A stretch of DNA of 64,000 nucleotides, from the NCBI GenBank assembly GCA_025526915.1, contig JAHLKH010000154.1:1-64000 (forward strand). Reading direction: 5' to 3'. Positions 43,788 to 54,380 of this stretch are shown one piece after another. Position 1 is the stretch's first letter. Each line of letters opens with the position of its first letter. This DNA is from Entophlyctis helioformis. Taxonomy: Eukaryota; Chytridiomycota; Chytridiomycetes; Chytridiales; Chytriomycetaceae. The notes beneath the pieces are model-generated. The model searched no databases, had not been told where the DNA came from, and worked only from the letters and a program-made list of their open reading frames with translations. Both the position numbers and the translations under genes were made by a program.

Positions 43788-44500
43788 CTAAGGGACGCCG
43801 TCGAGGATGTCGATGATGGAGAGGTTGAACAGGATCGGGCTGAGAGGGCAACCTTGGCGGACGCCGCGCTCGACCGGGAAAGACTCGGAGAGCGACGAGC
43901 CCGCGCGAGCACGGGCTGTGGGGTTGGTGTAGAGAGCACGCAGGTAAGCAAGCATGCGCGGAGGGATCTGCAGCCGCTCCAGCTTCCAGAGCAGGGCCTC
44001 GAAGGGCACAGTGGCAAACGCCTTGCGCAGGTCAACAAAGGCAGCATAGGTGGGAAGGCCCACTGCACGGCGACGCTGGATGATATCGATGAGCGCACAG
44101 ATCTGAGCGGGGCACTCCTCGCGGCGGCGGAAGCCTGCTTGTTCGTGCACCAGCAAGCCGGTTGCTTTGACGAGGTCGTTGAGGCGAGCAGCGACGATCT
44201 TGGACACGATCTTGAGGCCGGTGTTGATCAGCGAGATGCCGCAGTGGTCGTTGGGGTCGAGTGGGTCGCCCTTCTCGGGAATGGAGACGATGGTGGACGA
44301 GGTCCAGCGGTCGGGGGATCTGTCCCTTCATGCAGATGGCATTGCACACACGAAGCAGCATGGCGGCTGCCCATCTGGCATGCAGTCTCATGGCAGCCTG
44401 ACCACGGCAGCAGCAGGTATCGCAGCCAGACACAGACATCGCCGTCTTCAGGTTGGACTGGAGCACACTGAGATCAGTGTGCTGTGTTGGCGAGCCAAGG
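43788..44500 (-). mobile_element. LINE reverse-transcriptase fragment (second copy)
   Basis: Better preserved than the copy at 4421-5210: one frame of about 139 residues reads KIVAARLNDLVKATGLLVHE, AAFVDLRKAFATVPFEALLW and ERGVRQGCPLSPILFNLSII. It stops before the YxDD motif. It is part of the duplicated block shared with 4.4-7.0 kb. Confidence 0.85.
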
Positions 44501-44714
44501 ATGCTGCATGGAAGGCAAACAGATCTGGGGGGTTTTGTGGATGGAGACCATCCGGGTTTATTGGCTATTGTGTCAGTCTTGTTGTAGGAGCTGTTGTTGT
44601 CGCAGTCTTGGTGGATGAGAGTGCCATCTTGTGTGGCTTGGTTGGTGGTGGATGAGAGCATGAGAAGAAAGGAGGCGGACAGATCGCGCTTTGCAGACGC
44701 ATCACTAAGGCAGA

Positions 44715-47525
44715 TCAGAAGAAGGCGAGAGGAGCGAGGAGAGCAGCGACGACTGACACGACCGAGGCAGCCATGGCAGCAGCACCGCTGTAGATGGGCT
44801 CGTCTTCACCGCCAGGCTGTTGGTGCTTGGTGTAGGTCTCGCCAGCAGGCAAGTCGCCAGTGCCGTAGATGGAGGCACCGCCAGAGGGAGAGGGAATGAC
44901 AACAACAGTTGTGATAACCACGACGCCAGCAGAGTTCGTAGAGGTTGTAGGAACAACGATAGACGCCACGGTTATAGTGGTCGTGACAGAAACAATCCGA
45001 GAGGTCGAGACTATAGGAGAATCGGTGGCAGAAGCATCCGACGTGTTTGTGGCAGAAGCATCCAGTGCATCGGTGGTCGTGGCATCCGACGTGTTTGTGG
45101 CCGTGGCATCCGACGTGTTTGTGGTCGAAGCATCTGGCGCGGTCGTGGCCGAGGCATCCGACGCGGTCGTGGCAGAAGCATCCGACGTGTTCGTGGTCGA
45201 AGCATCCGGTGCATCGGTGGTCGTGGCATCCGACGAGTTCGTGGCAGAAGCATCCGACGTGTTTGTGGTCGAAGCATCTGGCGCGGGTCGTGGCCGAGGC
45301 ATCCGACGCGGTCGTGGCAGAAGCATCCGACGTGTTCGTGGTCGAAGCATCTGGCGCGGTCGTGGCCGAGGCATCCGACGCGGTCGTGGCAGAAGCATCC
45401 GACGTGTTCGTGGTCGAAGCATCAGACGTGTTTGTGGTCGAAGCATCCGACGAGTTCATGGCAGAAGCATCCGACGCGGTCGTGGCAGAAGCATCCGGTG
45501 CATCGGTGGTCGTGGCATCCGACGCGGTCGTGGCAGAGGCATCCGACGTGTTCGTGGTCGAAGCATCAGACGTGTTTGTGGCAGAGGCATCTGGCGCGGT
45601 CGTGGCCGAGGCATCCGACGAGTTCGTGGCAGAAGCATCCAGTGCATCGGTGGTTGTGGCATCCGACGTGTTCGTGGCAGAAGCATCCGGTGCATCGGTG
45701 GTCGTGGCATCCGACGCGGTCGTGGTCGTGGCATCTGGCGCGGTTGTGGTCGAAGCATCCGGTGCATCGGTGGTCGAGGCATCCGACGCGGTCGTGGCAG
45801 AAGCATCTGGCGCGGTTGTGGTCGAGGCATCCGGTGCATCGGTGGTCGTGGCATCCGACGAGTTCGTGGCAGAAGCATCTGGCGCGGTTGTGGTCGAAGC
45901 ATCCGGTGCATCGGTGGTCGTGGCATCCGACGCGGTCGTGGTCGTGGCATCTGGCGCGGTTGTGGTCGAAGCATCCGGTGCATCGGTGGTCGAGGCATCC
46001 GACGCGGTCGTGGCAGAAGCATTTGGCGCGGTTGTGGTCGAGGCATCCGGTGCATCGGTGGTCGTGGCATCCGACGAGTTCGTGGCAGAAGCATCTGGCG
46101 CGGTTGTGGTCGAAGCATCCGGTGCATCGGTGGTCGTGGCATCCGACGCGGTCGTGGTCGTGGCATCTGGCGCGGTTGTGGTCGAAGCATCCGGTGCATC
46201 GGTGGTCGTGGCATCCGACGCGGTCGTGGTCGTGGCATCTGGCGCGGTTGTGGTCGAAGCATCCGGTGCATCGGTGGTCGAGGCATCCGACGTGTTTGAG
46301 GCAGAAGCATCTGGCGCGGTTGTGGTCGAAGCATCCGGTGCATCGGTGGTCGTGGCATCCGACGCGGTCGTGGTCGTGGCATCTGGCGCGGTTGTGGTCG
46401 AAGCATCCGGTGCATCGGTGGTCGAGGCATCCGACGCGGTCGTGGCAGAAGCATCTGGCGCGGTTGTGGTCGAGGCATCAGACGCGGTCGTTGCTGGCAA
46501 GGTCGTGGTCTTGACAGCTGGTGCATCGGTGGTAGCTTTGGTCGTCGTCGTCGTCGTCGTCGTCGTAGCAGCCTTCGTCGTTGAAGAGGAAGCAACAGTC
46601 GTCATGGGAGCCTTCGTAGTGGTCGTCGTCGTGGTCGTGGGAGCCTTCGTAGTGGTCGTAGTCCTTGGCACAGGGCCTTTAAAAGCAGCCATAAACACAC
46701 GTCAGTCGCCGCTCAGATCCACAACGCATGCCAACATCCAGCATTGCGACTCACACTTGGTCTCGATGCCACAGCTGTTGCCCTTGTGTCCAGCAGGGAT
46801 GCAAACGCTCGTGCCATCACTTTTGCAGTCTCTCATAAACAGTGGGAGATCCGGAAGTGGGCCGGTCAGAAGTCGGTTGTTGTCAAAATAACTGTTGGAT
46901 TGGAAAGAGGCCAGAATATGTCAGCCAATCGCACAAAGAAGGGAAATGATCGATTGACATGGACTTGCAAGTATTGAAGACTCTTGAGGTTGCTGATGCC
47001 TGGTGGAATCGTGCCGTTGAGGTTGTTGCCACGTAAGAGGCTGTCCATCGCAGCAGTGTCAGCAACGCATGCCATTGCACAAGTTCAAGCACAACCTGCC
47101 AAGTCTGTGGCTTACAGAATTTCAAGATTGGTCAGCTTCTCAAAACTGCGAGGGATCTCGCCACCAAAGCCACTGGACGAGAGACGCCTGCAGTAGAGTA
47201 TCATCGCAAGACGAAGATACGTGCATGTCACGAACGGAAGTCGAGAGATGCGCGAGGGACAGGTGGCGGTGTGCATGCGTCAATAAGAGGCTGCGGTTGT
47301 TGGAAGCAGACGCAAAGCCAGCATAAAAGGCGACTTACAAGTCGGTCAAACTCGCCAGGTTGCCAATTGACGATGGTATCGGCTTTCCACCAAACTTGTT
47401 GTCACGAAGATAGCTTTGAGATATGGGAAGTCGTGAGACAGAGGACCATGCCAGCACGATCGCAAAGCAAGTGTAATGGGAAACCAGCAAATCACATACA
47501 GCGACTTGAGTGCAGTCAGATTGGC
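44715..47525 (-). pseudogene. surface LRR protein, copy 2, missing its 5' end
   Basis: Homologous to 5352-7503. Remaining exons: 47500-47525 (partial), 47339-47413, 47116-47187, 46969-47040, 46755-46891 and 44715-46676. LRRs read like GKPIPSSIGNLASLTDL and LNGTIPPGISNLKSLQYL. The Cys cap is SDGTSVCIPAGHKGNSC. The stalk contains about sixty 8-residue units rich in Thr, Ala, Asp and Pro, followed by SPSGGASIYGTGDLPAGETY and the same hydrophobic tail as copy 1. Upstream of 47526 the gene is replaced by the poly(A) end of a LINE, so the N-terminal exons are gone. One extra G near 45290 shifts the stalk frame before the anchor. Unless a cryptic start is used, this copy is not functional. Confidence 0.8.
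45035..46490. repeat. 24-bp coding minisatellite, about sixty units
   Basis: Tandem units such as GCATCCGACGCGGTCGTGGT followed by CGTG, with variants ending CGAA or CAGA. On the minus strand each encodes DA(S/T)(T/A)T(T/D/N)(A/T/S)(P/S). Higher-order blocks of three units recur. The array keeps several other frames open on both strands, which should not be read as genes. Confidence 0.95.
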
Positions 47526-47624
47526 TTTTTTTTTTTGATGGATAAGAAAGCTTCATTCCAAATGCTCGCATAGCATGCCCCACCAGTGATGGCATAGGCT
47601 CGTTGGCAAATCCCACAGGTACCC

Positions 47625-50600
47625 TTACCCTACAGCGCGCCGTTTGTGTGCCCAGAGCTCAGACCGGTACACCCAAATAGACGCTTGCAGGAAGTCCGCT
47701 AAACCCACCATAGCCAACCCATCACCCTCGAAGTTCCGCATCTGCTCCGCATTGAATGCTTCGCCCCACGTCCCGCCAAGGACTAACCCCCACATCAAGT
47801 TTACCACGTCAGAAACAATATGTACAAGATCGCCGCGTATCTGTGGGTGTCCCACATTCTCGTGCGTTGCAATGGCGCGTGCTGCTGCGAACCGTGCGTC
47901 CAAGCCACGCTGCCCGTGCGCTGTGCGGATAGCCACGATCCGCTCCTCTGTGCACTCGAGCGCAAAGTGCGCAATCTCCAGCGTGCTTCCCAGATCCTCG
48001 CCACACATGATGCAGCATGAACCGTCACCAAACGGGTGGGCTGGGTCGAGCAGGTTGGCGTTGATAGCGCGGCGAGCCGTGTAGATGCCGCCCACACGTG
48101 CAAGCATCAGGAACCGTGCACCTTCCGAGCGTCGCGGGTCAAAGACCGGATCTCGTATGATATTGGCTGTCTTCTGCATCTGGAACGCAGTGTAGATGGC
48201 AGCCGTGTCGCACTTGCTGGCAGACTTGAGCGTGACAGCCAGGCCGTATGCCTTGAGGCGGGGCTTGCTGTCCGGATCGCCGTCGGGCAGGCCGGGCGTG
48301 GCCATGTAGCGGTTGTAGATTTGGATCGAGCGGCGTGTCCAGTACCAGAGGCGTCCACCAACGGGTGCTGGCTGTGCGGGGCAGAGCAGGCCGAGTGCCG
48401 ACTTCAGCTTGGGCGTCTTGAGACGAAGGCGCATGCGTGCGACCAGACTGCGGGCCACCATGGTTTGGATGCCGCACTCTGTCAGCATTGGGACGACGGG
48501 CGTGTACATGGGTGCGCCGAGCATCTTGCGGACGCCCTGGTTGACAGCCGTCTGCAGAGGGTTTAGTGCTGACACATCGCTGCCCAGCAGCTCGAGACCG
48601 TAGTTGGCGATGCCAAGGACGGATCCCAGGTAGATGGAGTGGCGATAGCGCAGCGACAGCTTGCTGTTGGTCAAGACCGGGTGCAGCGCACTGGTCGCCT
48701 TGCGTATGGACTGTGCCTTGGACTTGATCCACTGCTTGAGCGTGAGCTCATGGTCGATCAGGACGCCGAGGTACTCGTACTCTGTCAGCACGGGCACCGC
48801 CGCTCCATGCAGCTTGATGACGACGTCCGGCGGGCCGTTGCCTGCGTTGTTGGTTGGTGGTTTGAAGAACGCCATGATGCCGCACTTGTCGACACCAAAC
48901 GCCATCTGCCACTTGTCCGCCCATGCCGCCACGACTTCCACAGCGGCTGCCAATGCTGCATGCGACTCTGCGAGAATGACCACATCGTCTGCAAACATCA
49001 GCCCACGGATGCCATGACCATCAGCCACGGCTGGGATGCTGATCTCAGGGATGCCATCGAGTATGTCGTTGAGGAACAGGTTGAACAAGAGGCCAGACAG
49101 CGGGCAGCCTTGGCGGACGCCTCGCCTGACGTTGAACGGCTCAGAGAGCACATTGCCTGATCGTGCGCATGCAGTGGATGATGTGTAGAGTGCCTTGAGG
49201 AACTCGTAGTGCGTGGCGGGATGCCCATCTTGCGCAGCTTCCACAGCAGTGCGCCGATCGGCACCGTGTCAAATGCCTTCTTGATGTCAATGAATGCTGC
49301 GTGTGTGGGCAGCTGGCGTGCACGCCGCCGCTGGATAATGTCGACGAGAGCGCAGACCTGCGCTACCGCCTCCTCACCGCGACGGAAGCCAGCTTGCTCG
49401 TGCGTTATGAGGTTATTAGCTTCAACGAATGTGTTGAGCCGCATGTGCACTGCTTTGCACAGCACTTTCAGGCCGACATTGATCAGCGAGATGCCACGAT
49501 GGTTGGACGGATCGCTCAGATCGCCCTTCTTTGGCAGCGAGACGATGGACGCCGACTGCCAGGCCTTTGGAATGACTGCGTCCTCGAAGATGGTGTTGCA
49601 CACACGCATCAGCCCCTGTGCTGCTCCCGAGATACCGGCTGCTGCCGATCGCTGGCCCTGGAGCTCCGGTGGGATCTTTGCGTCAAACGCCTTGTAGAAC
49701 GACGCAGGGATGCTGTCGTCGCCAGGCGCTTTGCGTCCATTCATCTCAGAGATGGCTGCCGCCAGATCGTTCCAGCTGAACAGCAGGTCAGTGTCGCGTG
49801 CGCCTTTCAGTGGCGCAGCAGGTGGTTGCGGCTCTCCACATCTGTTGATCCAGTAGTCGAGCTCGAAGCCGCCTGATGCGTCTGCTGCCAAGGCTGAGTA
49901 GTGCCTGTGCCAGATCCGTGCGATTGACTCGGGCTCGTGCTGCAGCACACCGTTGTTGTCCTTCAGTGGTGTTGCGGCTGCACCTGTGCGGTGCTTCCAT
50001 CGTGCCATGTTGCGTGATGCCCTCCACGCTTCAGCGATGCGTCCATCATGGAACATTGTGTCAAGATCTCTGCCACGCTTCTGCCAGTTTTCCCGGGTGT
50101 CAGCACGGCAGAGCTCATTGGCCTCGCGCTTGGCTGCCTCGTATGCCTCGGCGTACGCCTCGACCTCCTCGTCAGTGGCGGCTTGGCTGTGCACCGTCCG
50201 GCATAGCAGGTCGAACGTCTGGTTCTTGAGCTTGATGGCGGCTCTTGTTGCGCGTTTGAATAGCTTGGGGTTTTTGCGCTCTGGTGGAGCCACGCGAAGC
50301 CCTTGCTCGGCCACAACGTCCTGCGATGCAGTCACAAACATGTTTGCCACCGTGTCCACGTCAGCCTCCTCGTCAAGATCGATGAGCGGCTGCCAGTAGT
50401 TGGAGTGCGCGATGTTCCCCTGGCGTCTGGTGCAGAGCGTGTGGTCAAACACACGGAGCCGCGCTGGTGCGTCTGGCACTGCTGCAACTTCTGCGGCTGC
50501 AGCCGCTCCAGCTGCCTGTGCTGCGCCATATCCTTCGCCTGCCTGCGCTGCTGCATTGCGTGCTGCTGTCGCTGCTGCAATGACATCGTCGCGTACAGAC

Positions 50601-51727
50601 GTGTGGATGATCCAGTGGTCAGACAGGTCTGAGCCGCGGTTGACACGCGGCGTGTTGATCAGTGCGCGAGCTGCTGCGTTGCACACAAAGTGGTCGATGG
50701 AGGTCCACCGTCCATTGCGTCGCAGTGTGTATCGTGTTGATGCGTTGCCCGAGTAGGTCAAGACCTCCAGGCCCAATCCCCACCGGTTCAGCTGCCGCCG
50801 AAGCATCTGGTGCGTCAGATTCCAGTCTCCCATGATCAGGATGGGGTCCTCATCATCATGCACATATCGCGCTACTGCGTCTCGGATGGCCCGGAGGTTG
50901 GTACCCTGCTGTTGGTTGCCCACATACACAGAGCCGATCGTCCAGCACTGTCCAGGCGTGAAGTTTGGTGCTTTCGCGAGTATCAGAGCGCCAGGCACCC
51001 CAGGCACCTCGCGCGATGCAATGCCCGACGGCAGGCCAAGGGCGATGCCGCGCTTGCCAGGGCCCTCCATCGGGTGTTGCAGCACGTCATAGCCACGCAC
51101 GGTGAACTTGAAGGCGTCGCTTCCAAGCAGCGTCTCTTGCAGTGCAAACACGCGTGGCCTCTGCTCGTAGAGCTCGAGACGGACCTGATCGCGCTTACCG
51201 ACCAGGCCGCGCACATTCCATGACATGATGTTGCGCGGGAGGGCATCTTGGATCTCGATGCGGCGTGCGTTGTTTTCCTGGCGGATTTGTTGCCAGTTGC
51301 GTTGCCTGCCAATGTCAGCAAAACCGACTTTGACAGTCCATTTGTATCGTTTTGGGTTGTCCCAGGCCATCAGGGCATCTCCGATGGTCTGTGCGTGTGC
51401 CGCGTCTGTTTGGATGCGGAAACTCTTGCGGTATATGTCCGAGATCTTTTGCTTGATGCTCTTGATGTGGCTGTTTAGCTCATCTCCAATGACTTGCTGT
51501 ATCAGTGCGCGAAACGCTCCTTCTCCCATGGCACCCTGCCCATACACAAAGATGGTGGATGTCGCGGCTTCTGGCGCTGGGAGTGGACGCGGTGGTAGTC
51601 TATAACGTTGTTCGATTGGTACGGGGGGCTCTTCCGGCTGGTTGTTGTTTGGTGCGATGTCGGGCTGCACAGCAGGCTGCTCAGCTTGTTGCTGCAGTTG
51701 GATGTCGATGTTAGCGTGATTATTCAT
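47625..51727 (-). CDS. LINE ORF2: APE-type endonuclease and reverse transcriptase
   Basis: Starts ATG at 51727 (MNNHANIDIQLQQQAEQ), overlapping the ORF1 stop by 8 bases. The endonuclease domain shows IMSWNVRGLVGKRDQVRLEL, FALQETLLGSDA, ILIMGDWNL and SDHWIIHTS. The reverse transcriptase shows SASIVSLPKKGDLSDPSNHR, GFRRGEEAVAQVCALVDIIQ, AAFIDIKKAFDTVPIGALLW, RRGVRQGCPLSGLLFNLFLN and FADDVVILAES. A C-terminal CCHC motif is CIMCGEDLGSTLEIAHFALE followed by C. The frame is broken once near 49215 (missing base between IPPR and HYEFLKALYTS), otherwise about 1365 residues would be continuous. Confidence 0.92.
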
Positions 51728-52051
51728 CAGCGCGGCCCTCGACTTCCACTGTTTCTTGGTCGGCATTGTTGTTGTTGGGATTGCTGGCGTCTTCTGCTGC
51801 TGGTGCGGCAGCTGTCTCGCCGGCGTCGTGATCAGTGTCCATCTGGTCGACTGGGTCCTTGCGCGAGCGTGGTGGCACTTCCTCCAGGTCAAAGAAGTTG
51901 GTGGCGCTTTCGATCGCGCCTTCCTCACAGAGCTTGGCAACCATGTCATTCGCCAACTTGACGACCGACTCATTCGAGTAGAGTAGCAGCTCACGGTAGA
52001 AGTTGCGCACATGCGCAGCCCTCGAGTTGACAATGGTGTCCAGAGTGCGGT
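51720..52051 (-). CDS. LINE ORF1, 3' part
   Basis: An open frame ending TAA at 51720-51722. Visible residues include VNSRAAHVRNFYRELLLYSN, MVAKLCEEGAIESATNFFDL and a very acidic tail (DQMDTDHDAGETAAAPAAED). It lacks an ATG upstream within the element, so the N-terminus is probably lost. No RNA-binding motif is visible in what remains. The stop overlaps the ORF2 start (ATGAATAA). Confidence 0.65.
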
Positions 52052-52144
52052 ACAGGCAGCGACAGTGGCAAAAGAGAGAGAGACTGGCCAAGGATCGATG
52101 CCTGCAAGTCGAGCAAAATGACGAGATTGGCAAAAGAGAAGCCA

Positions 52145-52216
52145 GCCCGACGTGGGGGTCGAACCCACAACCTTAAGATTAAGAGTCTTACGCTCTACCG
52201 ATTGAGCTAGCCGGGC
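52145..52216 (-). tRNA. tRNA-Lys(CTT), copy 3
   Basis: Same 72-nt sequence as the other two copies, with a TTTT run just beyond the 3' end. It lies between the LINE and the duplicated flank 52236-52441. Its 5' flank shows the uninterrupted CTTGTCACGTGATC that is split by the Ty3-like element at copy 2. Confidence 0.97.
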
Positions 52217-52235
52217 TTGTCCCTTCTTGTCACGT

Positions 52236-52441
52236 GATCTGCCCACCCACACTCCATGCGTGCCACTCGGTGCACAACAGCCACTGCAAAACCACAAAAG
52301 CGACCGTGTCCTGCCACTCTTGTGCCATCCACTGGCCTGCGTTAGATGCTGCCAAGTCGCACAGCACAGCCTTCATCGTCGGCTCCTTCTGCAGTCGCTC
52401 AGTGGCACTCCTGAGCTGGCTGGTGGCAGACACTCACACTC
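52236..52441. repeat. 5' flank of tRNA-Lys copy 3, duplicated at 41109-41325
   Basis: Starts CACGTGATCTGCCCACC and parallels the copy-2 flank to CTGGCTGGTGG and a few bases beyond. It diverges about 170 bp before the bZIP start codon, so it may include that gene's promoter. Confidence 0.85.
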
Positions 52442-52610
52442 TGCCAGCCAATCAGCGAGCGCCGCGTAGCAGCCGCCGTGGGCATCGCTGATTGGCCGCC
52501 TGCCCCTCTCTGCGTCCCTCTCTGCGACCAGCACCTTCATAAGCAGCGCTGCTGCCCGTGCCTGTCTGGCCATCCTCCCACTGCTCCCACTCCCACTGCT
52601 CCCACCAACG

Positions 52611-53930
52611 ATGCTGTCGCCGCTCGCCATCCGCCCTGCCGCTGCCGCACAGCCCTCACAGCCCACACAGCCCTCGCTGCTGCCGTACCCTACTGGCGTC
52701 CACATGCTCTCGCCCGTTGCGTCGCCGCCTGCCACTGCACCAGCCAGCCGCAAGCGCAAGGCCTCGCTTGCGTCGTCAGACGGCGGCTCCTCTGCTGGCA
52801 CCACTGCTGGCTCCACAGCTGGCTCCTCTGGCCCTGCGGGCAAGGACGACAAGGCCCGCGACCGTGCACAGCGCAACAGAGAGGCGGCGCAGGAGTCGCG
52901 GGACCGCAAGAAGCAGCGCATGGCCGAGCTCGAGGACCAGAACGAGAGCCTGCGCCGCTCCAACGCCGCCCTGGCCACCCGGCTGCAGGCCATCGAGTCC
53001 TCCAACCAGGCGCTGCTGGACCGTCTCGAGGCTCTGTCGTCGCAGCTGTCGCAGGTGGCATCGATGCAGCACTTGCAGCCCATGTCCTTGCCTGTGCAGC
53101 CCTTGCAGCACCATCAGTTTGCCAGCAACGTCGCCGTCACATCGCCTCTGCCACCGCTTCTGCCGTCCTTCACCTTCAACCACATGGCCCCCGTCAGCAA
53201 CACCACCACCGACCACGACCACAGCCACCTGCTGCAGTTGCCGCTGCCCGCCTCGCTGCACTCGCCGCCTGCGTCGGCCTCCGCTCTGTCTGCATACACA
53301 TCGCCGTCGTCAGCGTCGCCATCGCCACTGCTGCTGGCCCGCACAACCAGCGCCAGCACCAACGCCGCCGCTGCTCCAGCAGCCGCACAGGCACACCCGT
53401 CCACCGGCACCTGCGAATCCGAAGCATTCGCAGATCCCCAGCAGTGGGTGCCTTCTGGACGGGCGCCGACCTCGCCTCGCTCTTCCAGTTCCAGCCCCCA
53501 AGCCCATTCAGCAGCGGGCACGGATTCTCTGCCGGCAACGGTGCCCTCGCGTCCGGCCTCGCGCTGCAGCACTGCAGTGTCGACGCCGGCGTCTGTGCAC
53601 CGCTCTCCGCAGAGGCCTTCCTTGCCTCGCTTTCACCACTTGGTGATGGCCTTGGACTCGAGCTGTGAGGGCAGCGAGCGTCGTGCCTGTGCGTCTGCTG
53701 CCGCCGCCTGTGTTGCTCCTGCTGCTCGTTGTGCCGTGTCTGCATGCTCTGCCGATGCCGATGTCTGTGACGCTGACCCCATGCAGGCAAGCCGTTGGTC
53801 GTCCCAGTCGCACTCGCAGCCGCCGCACCTCCACAAGCACTCGTTTGAGCAGGTCGTCTCGCTCGCACACTCGCAGTGGCAGCGTCGTTGCTACCCCATC
53901 TCGTCGCAGATCCTCCAGTCTCTGCCTTGA
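52611..53930 (+). CDS. bZIP transcription factor
   Basis: Single exon, 439 residues. The basic region is RAQRNREAAQESRDRKKQRM with the invariant Asn and Arg (N-x7-R), followed by a leucine zipper (ELEDQNESLRRSNAALATRL, IESSNQALLDRLEALSSQL). The basic region resembles the Hac1/XBP1 and CREB-like groups, but too little is conserved for a firm assignment. The rest is Ser/Ala/Pro/His-rich and probably an activation region. A nearby open frame shifted by one base covers much of it but lacks the zipper and is a shadow. Confidence 0.88.
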   Translation: MLSPLAIRPAAAAQPSQPTQPSLLPYPTGVHMLSPVASPPATAPASRKRKASLASSDGGSSAGTTAGSTAGSSGPAGKDDKARDRAQRNREAAQESRDRKKQRMAELEDQNESLRRSNAALATRLQAIESSNQALLDRLEALSSQLSQVASMQHLQPMSLPVQPLQHHQFASNVAVTSPLPPLLPSFTFNHMAPVSNTTTDHDHSHLLQLPLPASLHSPPASASALSAYTSPSSASPSPLLLARTTSASTNAAAAPAAAQAHPSTGTCESEAFADPQQWVPSGRAPTSPRSSSSSPQAHSAAGTDSLPATVPSRPASRCSTAVSTPASVHRSPQRPSLPRFHHLVMALDSSCEGSERRACASAAAACVAPAARCAVSACSADADVCDADPMQASRWSSQSHSQPPHLHKHSFEQVVSLAHSQWQRRCYPISSQILQSLP

Positions 53931-54164
53931 GCACCTCCTCCTTTCTCTCCTGTACATCTTTACATCCAATACATACCACCCTGTTCGTCCCAGTCCAACC
54001 ACTTCCGCTCGCCCGTCCAACCTCTTCAGCTCTACCTTCCCCAGCCAGACTGCCTTGAATGTCACTCGACTCGTTCGAGCCATATCGACACGACCGACGA
54101 CCCAATCCCACAACCGCAATCAATGCACAGCACGCGTCCGTCCGCAGCAGCACAGCCAAGCGAG

Positions 54165-54170
54165 TATAAA
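54165..54170 (+). promoter_or_regulatory. TATA box of the U2 snRNA gene
   Basis: TATAAA 34 bp upstream of the predicted U2 5' end, the expected spacing for an RNA polymerase II snRNA promoter in fungi. Confidence 0.7.
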
Positions 54171-54203
54171 ACCTGGGCAGTTCCAGCGCCTCTCTTTTCC
54201 GGC

Positions 54204-54380
54204 ATCCTCTCAGGCCTATTGGCTAAGATCAAGTGTAGTATCTGTTCTTTTCAGTGTGACAACTGAAACTCGGGATTCGTCCCGTTTGTTGTCAAACTTA
54301 TTTTTGACTCGGGTCCTTGCGGGTCGTTGCTTGCAGCGCTCGCTAGGGCACTGGTGTCGCTCCTATCGCACTACCTGGAG
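54204..54380 (+). ncRNA. U2 spliceosomal snRNA
   Basis: U2 pairs with the intron branch site. The near-invariant core GGCTAAGATCAAGTGTAGTA then TCTGTTCTT is present, including the GTAGTA branch-site recognition element. Stem II is CGGGATTCGTCCCG. The Sm site TTATTTTTG at about 54299 is followed by a GC-rich stem (ACTCGGGTCCTTGCGGGT) and a terminal stem region containing CGCACTACCTGG. The 5' end is ATCCTCTCAGGCC, slightly different from the common ATCGCTTCTCGGCC, which affects the U6-pairing region. The 3' end is estimated. Confidence 0.95.

Larger units (their letters stand above)
47526..52051 (-). mobile_element. nearly complete LINE (non-LTR) retrotransposon
   Basis: A 4.5-kb minus-strand element with two ORFs and a terminal A-tract (11 T on the plus strand, 47526-47536). 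It begins at about 52051, some 94 bp beyond the 3' end of tRNA-Lys copy 3, where sequence similarity among the three tRNA-Lys flanks ends. The ORF1 start is not visible, so the 5' end may be truncated. The 3' end joins directly to a broken LRR exon at 47525. No target-site duplication was found, because the tRNA flank and LRR flank do not match, so later rearrangement is likely. Confidence 0.9.

Noticed and set aside
44820..46891. Long plus-strand open frames (about 480-610 residues) rich in Trp, His and Arg or Val and Ala
   Set aside because: They are antisense shadows of the 24-bp minisatellite, whose length is a multiple of three and keeps several frames open.
53000..54300. Hac1-type unconventional intron in the bZIP gene
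   Set aside because: The basic region is only loosely Hac1-like and I could not identify a convincing pair of CNG/CNG hairpins.
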